Positions 5,743-10,565 of a stretch of 10,565 nt of DNA are shown one piece after another (within the stretch, counting starts at the first letter, position 1; every line of letters starts with the position of its first letter). The DNA comes from Bryobacterales bacterium. Lineage in GTDB: Bacteria; Acidobacteriota; Terriglobia; Bryobacterales; Bryobacteraceae. The stretch lies in contig PLRZ01000755.1 of NCBI GenBank assembly GCA_003164075.1, positions 1 through 10,565 of the forward strand. Reading direction: 5' to 3'. The translations under genes were made by a program, and so were the position numbers. Under the pieces are notes generated by a model. The model was not told where the DNA came from. It saw only the letters and a list, made by a program, of their open reading frames with translations, and made no database searches.

Positions 5743-8700
5743 ATGGACGCTGCCCAAACGAATACTAAAAAGATCGCTTTCTTTCTCGCAACCGCGCTGT
5801 TGTTGACGGCGCCTTTTCACGCCTCCGCTCAAACTCTGAACGCGAGCAACACGTCGGTGACTATTGGCAGTTCATCGTGCAACAACTATCAGAACGTGCA
5901 GTTGACCAGCAGCGATGGCACCACCAACATCCAGTTCACGGTGGCGATCCAATATAGCCCGTCGAACCTGTATGGGCAGTGGCTCTACGCCTCCATTCCC
6001 GGCAACGGATCGACGGACTCGGCCTCTACGTTCGCCAGTTCCACGGGAACCGGCGGGAATACCCTGACCATTGGACTGAACACCGGCATCGGGGCGGTGA
6101 CCCCGGTCGCCACCGTGGTAGTCACACCCACTAATCCGGCCGGCTCTCCCATCAACATCACGGTGTACTACACGCAGAACAGCAGTTGCGGCGGCAATAC
6201 CGGAAGCGCGAGCAACTCCACCCTGATCGTCACTCCGGGCAACGTCTCGCTCACCGCGGGGCTGGGCAACCAGCAGTCGCAGACGCTCGTGGTCCAGAAC
6301 CGCACCGGCAACTCCTTGACATTTACGGCAACCACGACGGGAGGCACATGGCTGACGGCGACGACCACCTCGACCTCTCTCTCGCCGAACGGTTCGGCAT
6401 CGGTGACTGTGACCGGAAATGCCGCCAACTTGTCGTCTACCGGAACGTACACCGGGAGCGTGTTCATCCAGGCCTACCTGGGGAATGCGCAACAAGACTC
6501 CACGCTGAGTCTGCCAGTGTCATTTGTGGTAGGCACCGGCGGCGGCACCCCGGGCAGTGGGACGTTGACGCTGGCTGGCTCTTCCAGCAACGTCTACTAT
6601 GCGACCTTCAGCTATGTCTCTCCGAGTGCTCCCGGCCCGCAGTGCATTGGCCTCCAGGACAGCACCTCGGGCGCGGCCAGCTACTACTTCCAGGTGACTA
6701 CTTCCAACGGCGGCAACTGGCTCCTGGCGAATAACAACCTCAGCGGGACCACGCAAGGCCTGCTGGCCGCCAGTTCCAACGCCTGCATCAATCTCACGAT
6801 GTCCAACGCGGCGAACCAACTGGCCAGCGGAGCCTACCAGGGCACGGTGGTCATCACTTCGTCCAGCGGATCGACCGCCACCATCTACGTCAATCTGTTC
6901 GTGAGTGGCGGGGCAGCCCCCGGAATTTCGGTCAGCCCCAGCCTGATCTATACCTTCCCCAACGTGAGCGCGAATAGCAACGTGGTGCAATCGGAGGCCT
7001 TCTACATCACCGCGGCCAACGGCTATACCCTGGGGACGGCGATTGCCGGATCGTCGCCATCGTGGTTCTCCATGTCGACTCCCTCCGCCTCCACCAGTAC
7101 CGAAGGCTTCACCGTGACGGCAAACTCCAACGGCTTGTCGGCGGGAGTCTATTCCGCCACCATCACCGTGCAAAGCAGCGGGACGTCGGCGGGAACCACC
7201 ACCATCACGATCGTGCTGCCGGTAGGCCAGGCGGGCACCACCACCACCACCGGAAACACCACCTCCGTGATCGAGCCGACATCCCTGGCGTTCCAGCAGC
7301 AATCCGGCTCTTCCTTCTGGACCAGCAGCCAGGAAGCGCAGACCATCACCATTACCGGACAGCAGGGTACGCAGTGGAGCGCGTCGATCTCTTATAACAC
7401 CGGCTCCAACTGGCTGATCTTCGATGCCCCGTCCAATGCATCGGGAACTTTCGGCAGCGGCCCGGTGAGCCTGGTGGTCGATCTATTCAATGGAGTGGCG
7501 AGCCTCAGTCCGCAATCCACGCCGTACTCCGCCACGGTCTACATCACCACGCCGAGCGGGACTTACAGCGTGCCGGTCAGCCTTTTCGTCACCTCGTCCA
7601 ACGTGTTGTTGGGCAAACCGGCCCTGAGTACCTTCGCCACCTCCAGCGGATCCAGTCCATCGAACGCATCCGTCACCGTGGTGGGCAGCGATAACACCGG
7701 GGCGAACTCCAGCCCGATCATTTCCGCCGGGAACCCAACGGCCACATGGATTACCGCCACCACCAACGGCAACACCTTGACCATCACCGCCAATCCCTCC
7801 GGCCTGGGTACCGGAGTGTATGCCGGGACTATACCGGTGACGGCCAATGCCAGTTCCTATCCCTACACCCTCAATTACCCCGTGGTGTTAATCGTGAATG
7901 GCGGGGGAACAACGGGCAGCAGCGGACCGCTGACGCTGAGCCCCACGCCCGTCTCTTTCACCAACGTCACCGGCCAGCTTTCTCTGAATCTCAGTGTTAC
8001 AGCCGCCACCGCGACGAACTTCACCGTGGGCACCGCCTCCGAGACTAGCTGTACCAACGCGTCGTGGCTGCAGGTTGCCACCGGCACTTTCACGGCCTAC
8101 CAGTCCAGTACGTTGATCACTGTCACGGTGAATCCAGCGGGCATCGCCAACGGAACCACCTGTTCCGGCGTGATCACGCTGGTTTCCACCACCACCCAGA
8201 CGGTTCAGGTCACCATGACCGTGGGTACATCTACCGGCGGCGGCAATGTCACCGTCAGCCCCCTGTCAATGACTTTCCCCTATACCCAGGGTCAGACGGT
8301 CCCCGCGGCACAAACGGCGACCATTGTGAACGTCACTTCCGGCACGGCATCTATTCCGTTTACGGTAACCACCGCGGTACAAAGCGGGGTGAGCAACTGG
8401 CTGCAAACCAACATCACTTCGGGAAGTACACCCTACAACAATCCGGGGCTTTCAGTCAGCGTGGCGCCGGGCAGTCTGCAGCCCAACACCTACATGGGAA
8501 CGGTCACCATCACGCCGAATGGCGGCACCGCCCAGGTAATTAACGTCACCCTTACGATCACGGGTAACCAGGTGGTAACGGCCACGCCAACCACCCTCAG
8601 CCTGAGCTACCAGGTGGGCAGCAACAGTCCTACCGGGACCATCGCCGTATCGGGCGGCGGGTCGGCGGCGCCTTTTACCGCGACGGCCGTCAGCAGCGCC

Positions 8701-9687
8701 GGTTGGTTGCAGGTATCGCCAACTTCGGGAACGACAACCAATAGCGGGACGGTCAACCTGACTGCGTCCCTAGTCCCATCCGTGCTCAGCACGCTCCTTC
8801 CCACGTCCACAGGGTCGCCTCTCACCGGGACCATCACTGTCGCCGGCACCAGTCCGGCAACCGGAACAACTACCGTCAACGTAAGTCTCACCATCACGGC
8901 GCCCTTGCCGCAGATTAGCGGTATCACCAACGCCGCCAGTGGCGCCACCGGCGCGGTATCGCCCGGCGAGCTCATTTCCATCTTCGCCCCTGCTAACTTT
9001 CCCATCGGACCGGCGACATCGGTGCAACTCAACTCCGCCACATGTGCCAGCCCCTGCACGCAAGTTCCCACTACCATGGGCGGGGTCCAGGTCAAGTTCC
9101 TGCCGGGCGGTACGCTGGCTCCTCTGATTTTTGTGAACTCGGGCCAGATTAACGCCGTGGTGCCATACCAGGTGGCCGGCCTCGCCAGCACGTCAGTCGA
9201 GGTGTCGTACCTGAACCAGACATCCAACGCTTTTTCGCTCAACGTGGCTGCCACCGCTCCGGGCCTCTTTACCGCCAACAGTTCCGGCACGGGCCCCGCG
9301 GCGGTTCTTCAGTACGACGCGAGCGGGAATTATCAAGGTCAGAACCTTCCCTCGAAACCCGCCTCAAAGGGCTGGTATCTGGTGATTTACATGACCGGCG
9401 AAGGCCTGATCAACGTTTCCAATCCCTCGGCTGCCACCGGCACGGTGACGCAAGCCACCAGCAGCAATCCGCCTACGCCGCAACCCTTCTACATACCGAG
9501 TGTGCTGATCGGCGGCCAACCGGCCACGGTCCCCGGCGGGGAATATGGCGAGGCTCCGGGCATCGTATCCGGAGTACTTCAGGTCAATGCGATTGTGCCA
9601 CCCAACGCTGGAACGGGCGCGGTTTCCTTGTCGGTATCGCTGGGAACCGGCACCAGCCAGGCCGGTGTGACGGTCTACCTCCAGTAG
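5743..9687 (+). CDS. Giant secreted BACON-like repeat protein with TIGR03437 C-terminal domain
   Basis: A 1314-residue exported protein. Residues 1-29 form a signal peptide: TKK, a hydrophobic core, then ASA with probable cleavage before Gln30. Nine beta-rich units follow, each centred on an x-W-[LIF] motif (Trp at 80, 203, 326, 441, 557, 669, 775, 886, 988) and most having a later G-x-Y-x-G-x-(V/I) strand; Gly/Ser/Thr-rich linkers separate them. From about residue 1055 the chain matches the 'Solibacter uncharacterised C-terminal domain' (ISGITNAAS..., GELISIF, GGVQVKFLPGG, INAVVPYQV, LYMTGEG-like YMTGEGLIN, IGGQPA, LQVNAIVP). BACON-type folds are often linked to carbohydrate or surface binding, but no ligand or catalytic residues are visible. 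Mature composition is extreme: 18 Asp/Glu, 5 Lys/Arg, no His by hand count. Eight Cys occur as four within-domain pairs. The gene has a good Shine-Dalgarno and a strong terminator and appears monocistronic. Likely a surface or extracellular structural or adhesive protein (inference). Confidence 0.9.
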   Translation: MDAAQTNTKKIAFFLATALLLTAPFHASAQTLNASNTSVTIGSSSCNNYQNVQLTSSDGTTNIQFTVAIQYSPSNLYGQWLYASIPGNGSTDSASTFASSTGTGGNTLTIGLNTGIGAVTPVATVVVTPTNPAGSPINITVYYTQNSSCGGNTGSASNSTLIVTPGNVSLTAGLGNQQSQTLVVQNRTGNSLTFTATTTGGTWLTATTTSTSLSPNGSASVTVTGNAANLSSTGTYTGSVFIQAYLGNAQQDSTLSLPVSFVVGTGGGTPGSGTLTLAGSSSNVYYATFSYVSPSAPGPQCIGLQDSTSGAASYYFQVTTSNGGNWLLANNNLSGTTQGLLAASSNACINLTMSNAANQLASGAYQGTVVITSSSGSTATIYVNLFVSGGAAPGISVSPSLIYTFPNVSANSNVVQSEAFYITAANGYTLGTAIAGSSPSWFSMSTPSASTSTEGFTVTANSNGLSAGVYSATITVQSSGTSAGTTTITIVLPVGQAGTTTTTGNTTSVIEPTSLAFQQQSGSSFWTSSQEAQTITITGQQGTQWSASISYNTGSNWLIFDAPSNASGTFGSGPVSLVVDLFNGVASLSPQSTPYSATVYITTPSGTYSVPVSLFVTSSNVLLGKPALSTFATSSGSSPSNASVTVVGSDNTGANSSPIISAGNPTATWITATTNGNTLTITANPSGLGTGVYAGTIPVTANASSYPYTLNYPVVLIVNGGGTTGSSGPLTLSPTPVSFTNVTGQLSLNLSVTAATATNFTVGTASETSCTNASWLQVATGTFTAYQSSTLITVTVNPAGIANGTTCSGVITLVSTTTQTVQVTMTVGTSTGGGNVTVSPLSMTFPYTQGQTVPAAQTATIVNVTSGTASIPFTVTTAVQSGVSNWLQTNITSGSTPYNNPGLSVSVAPGSLQPNTYMGTVTITPNGGTAQVINVTLTITGNQVVTATPTTLSLSYQVGSNSPTGTIAVSGGGSAAPFTATAVSSAGWLQVSPTSGTTTNSGTVNLTASLVPSVLSTLLPTSTGSPLTGTITVAGTSPATGTTTVNVSLTITAPLPQISGITNAASGATGAVSPGELISIFAPANFPIGPATSVQLNSATCASPCTQVPTTMGGVQVKFLPGGTLAPLIFVNSGQINAVVPYQVAGLASTSVEVSYLNQTSNAFSLNVAATAPGLFTANSSGTGPAAVLQYDASGNYQGQNLPSKPASKGWYLVIYMTGEGLINVSNPSAATGTVTQATSSNPPTPQPFYIPSVLIGGQPATVPGGEYGEAPGIVSGVLQVNAIVPPNAGTGAVSLSVSLGTGTSQAGVTVYLQ
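5833..8904 (+). repeat. Nine diverged beta-sandwich repeat units in the giant protein
   Basis: Approximate unit spans are 5833-6216, 6217-6540, 6565-6909, 6922-7230, 7264-7602, 7603-7899, 7924-8235, 8245-8562 and 8569-8904. Most begin with a (L/I/V)-x-(V/L)-x-P/S strand (for example ISVSPSL, LTLSPTP, VTVSPLS), carry a W-L/F/I motif mid-unit, then a G-x-Y-x-G-x-(V/I) strand. Distances between the marker tryptophans are 123, 123, 115, 116, 112, 106, 111 and 102 residues. The units are related at protein level only and no near-identical DNA repeats are apparent, so the array is old. Confidence 0.75.
7237..7251 (+). repeat. (ACC)5 microsatellite in a linker
   Basis: Five perfect ACC codons encode a Thr run in the linker between units 4 and 5. 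The opposite strand reads (GGT)5, a possible two-tetrad G-quadruplex. Changes in copy number would be in frame and only alter linker length. Confidence 0.5.
8908..9684 (+). other. TIGR03437 (Solibacter C-terminal) domain of the giant protein
   Basis: Residues about 1056-1314. It begins PQISGITNAASGATGAVSPG, contains a tight Cys pair at 1101 and 1105 (C-x3-C), then GGVQVKFLPGG, QINAVVPYQV, APGLFT, YMTGEGLIN, and a terminal half with IGGQPA, APGIVSGVLQVNAIVP and VTVYLQ. The domain occurs at the extreme C-terminus of many large exported acidobacterial proteins. Its function is not established; a sorting or anchoring role is plausible from position only. Confidence 0.8.
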
Positions 9688-9709
9688 TCGCAAGCTGTTG
9701 ATTCTTCGG

Positions 9710-9753
9710 CCGGAGTCAGGCTCCTTTCAGGGGCTTGGCTTCGGTTTTTGTTT
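9710..9753 (+). terminator. Intrinsic terminator after the giant gene
   Basis: CCGGAGTCAGGCTCCT (9710-9725) pairs along its whole length with AGGGGCTTGGCTTCGG (9729-9744): 16 consecutive pairs, four of them G-U, around a TTC loop, followed by TTTTTGTTT. It starts 22 nt past the stop codon and isolates the giant gene from lolA. Confidence 0.9.
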
Positions 9754-9794
9754 AAAATCTGCACGTTTCCACCCCCAAACACGTCAAAAGTAAT

Positions 9795-10430
9795 GTGAAA
9801 CGGTTTTGTCCGTTGGTAGCCCTGCTCGCAGTGTCCGCATTCGCCGCCGATGCTCCAATTGCCAGCCTGTTGAAGACCGTCGAGCAGCGCTATAACCACG
9901 CCGATACCATACAAGTCCTTTTCCGTGAATCCTATACCAGGGCCGGTCACGCTCCGAAGCAGGAGAGCGGAGTGCTCGAACTACGCAAGCCGGGGCGCAT
10001 GCGGTGGGAGTATACCGATCCTCAAGGCAAGTTGGCGGTGGGCGACGGCAAGGTCTTCTGGATGTATACGCCGTCGGAGAACCGGGTGGATAAAATGCCC
10101 CTCCGGGACACTGACGACCTGCAGGCGCCGATCGCATTTCTCCTGGGTAAGCTACACTTCGATAAGGAGTTCCGGAATCTCCAGGGGAAGCCGGAGGGGA
10201 GCGATACGCGCATTACCGGGGAACCGAAGACGGACAGCCTGCCATACTCCGCGGTGGAGTTCCTGGTCACCCCCGAGGGCCGCATTCGCGAGGTGAAGGT
10301 GACGCGCTTCGATAACGCCATCATGGGGTACACCTTCGACCAGGAGAAGATGAACCCCAAGCTGGACGACAAACTGTTCCAATTCCAGGTTCCCAAGGGG
10401 GCCGAAGTGGTGGAGGCCGGGAAAAACTAG
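9795..10430 (+). CDS. lolA: Outer-membrane lipoprotein carrier protein LolA
   Basis: A 211-residue periplasmic chaperone that takes lipoproteins from the LolCDE transporter and carries them to the outer membrane. The start is GTG 9795: it alone gives the full signal peptide KRFCPLVALLAVSAFA (2-17), cleaved near Ala17/Ala18, and the next in-frame Met (residue 69) falls inside the core domain. Family features are LLKTVEQRY (25-33), the beta segment GVLELRKPGRMRWEY (59-73), DGKVFWMYTP (84-93) and the terminal LFQFQVPKGAEVVE (194-207). Length is typical. No clear Shine-Dalgarno precedes the GTG, which overlaps an ATG-TGA hexamer (9793-9798). A strong terminator ends 41 nt upstream, so a promoter is needed in the short gap, yet only TAAAAT (9753-9758) resembles a -10. 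It is followed after 2 nt by a GspF/PilC-like gene, suggesting co-transcription. Confidence 0.9.
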   Translation: MKRFCPLVALLAVSAFAADAPIASLLKTVEQRYNHADTIQVLFRESYTRAGHAPKQESGVLELRKPGRMRWEYTDPQGKLAVGDGKVFWMYTPSENRVDKMPLRDTDDLQAPIAFLLGKLHFDKEFRNLQGKPEGSDTRITGEPKTDSLPYSAVEFLVTPEGRIREVKVTRFDNAIMGYTFDQEKMNPKLDDKLFQFQVPKGAEVVEAGKN

Positions 10431-10432
10431 CC

Positions 10433-10565
10433 ATGGCGGAATTTGTTCTGAAATATGCCGACGGACGCGGCCTGATTCACCAGCAAGTGGCGGCGGCCAC
10501 TTCCGAAAAGGAACTGCGCGACCGCTACTCCTCGCAAGGCTTCCTGATCTATTCCATCAAGCCGC
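10433..10565 (+). CDS. GspF/PilC-like inner-membrane protein, N-terminal fragment
   Basis: The first 44 residues of a gene cut by the right edge. It begins MAEFVLKYADGRG, then QQVAAATSEKELRDRY and SSQGFLIYSIKP. This is the usual N-terminal cap of type II secretion GspF / type IV pilus PilC proteins: a short beta hairpin (F-x-Y-x-A/V-x-D-x-x-G-x), then a helix with E-x-E-L-R-x-x-L/Y, then G-(F/Y)-x-(V/I)-x-S-(I/V). In the full protein a cytoplasmic T2SSF domain and membrane helices would follow. Such proteins form the inner-membrane platform that works with the assembly ATPase. ATG 10433 is 2 nt after the lolA stop, consistent with coupled translation. The short fragment does not allow a choice between secretion and pilus roles. 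Confidence 0.75.
   Translation, partial: MAEFVLKYADGRGLIHQQVAAATSEKELRDRYSSQGFLIYSIKP

Noticed and set aside
6520..7302. 260-codon - strand open frame inside the giant gene
   Set aside because: Gly/Arg-rich antisense translation of Thr/Ser/Gly/Ala codons; no start signal or motif supports it.
5743..9687. Near-identical DNA tandem repeats in the giant gene suggesting recent duplication
   Set aside because: The units share protein-level pattern only; no long matching nucleotide stretches were seen between them.
9763..9788. Possible hairpin ACGTTT / AAACACGT upstream of lolA
   Set aside because: Needs a 2-nt bulge to make six pairs and has no neighbouring signal; not distinguishable from chance.

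Overview
The window looks like a chromosomal segment from an Acidobacteriota member, most likely close to Candidatus Solibacter / Bryobacterales. Three things point there: a PadR regulator of the acidobacterial type, a giant secreted protein ending in the 'Solibacter uncharacterised C-terminal domain' (TIGR03437), and visibly GC-rich coding sequence with strong third-position GC bias. This is recognition by eye, not a database result. Every supported gene is on the + strand. I see no tRNA, rRNA, transposase, integrase or CRISPR array, and no gene-free stretch over 300 bases.

Layout. (1) Positions 2-447: a type II toxin-antitoxin pair, the antitoxin cut by the left edge and the RelE/ParE-like toxin complete, with overlapping stop and start. 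(2) 570-917: a PadR-family repressor without the ABC permease that usually accompanies this subtype. (3) 1070-2332: glutamate dehydrogenase with a clear sigma70-like promoter, a leader hairpin, a good ribosome binding site and a strong terminator. (4) 2440-5656: a two-gene operon of glutaryl-CoA dehydrogenase and a multi-spanning membrane protein fused to a spermidine-synthase-like Rossmann domain. (5) 5743-9687: a 1314-residue secreted protein with a signal peptide, nine Trp-anchored BACON-like beta-sandwich units and the TIGR03437 domain, closed by a 16-bp-stem terminator. (6) 9795-10565: lolA, followed after 2 nt by the start of a GspF/PilC-like type II secretion / type IV pilus inner-membrane protein, cut by the right edge.

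How they may work together. Glutamate dehydrogenase and glutaryl-CoA dehydrogenase both serve amino-acid catabolism (glutamate deamination; lysine/tryptophan breakdown through glutaryl-CoA) but are separate transcription units. The right half is about the cell envelope: a large exported repeat protein, the periplasmic lipoprotein carrier LolA, and a secretion/pilus platform protein. A functional link among these three is inference only.

Most of the window is ordinary metabolism and envelope biology. The most unusual object is the giant protein, whose mature part has by hand count only five Lys/Arg and no His in about 1285 residues, including two basic-free runs of 437 and 492 residues. I found no convincing new multi-gene system.
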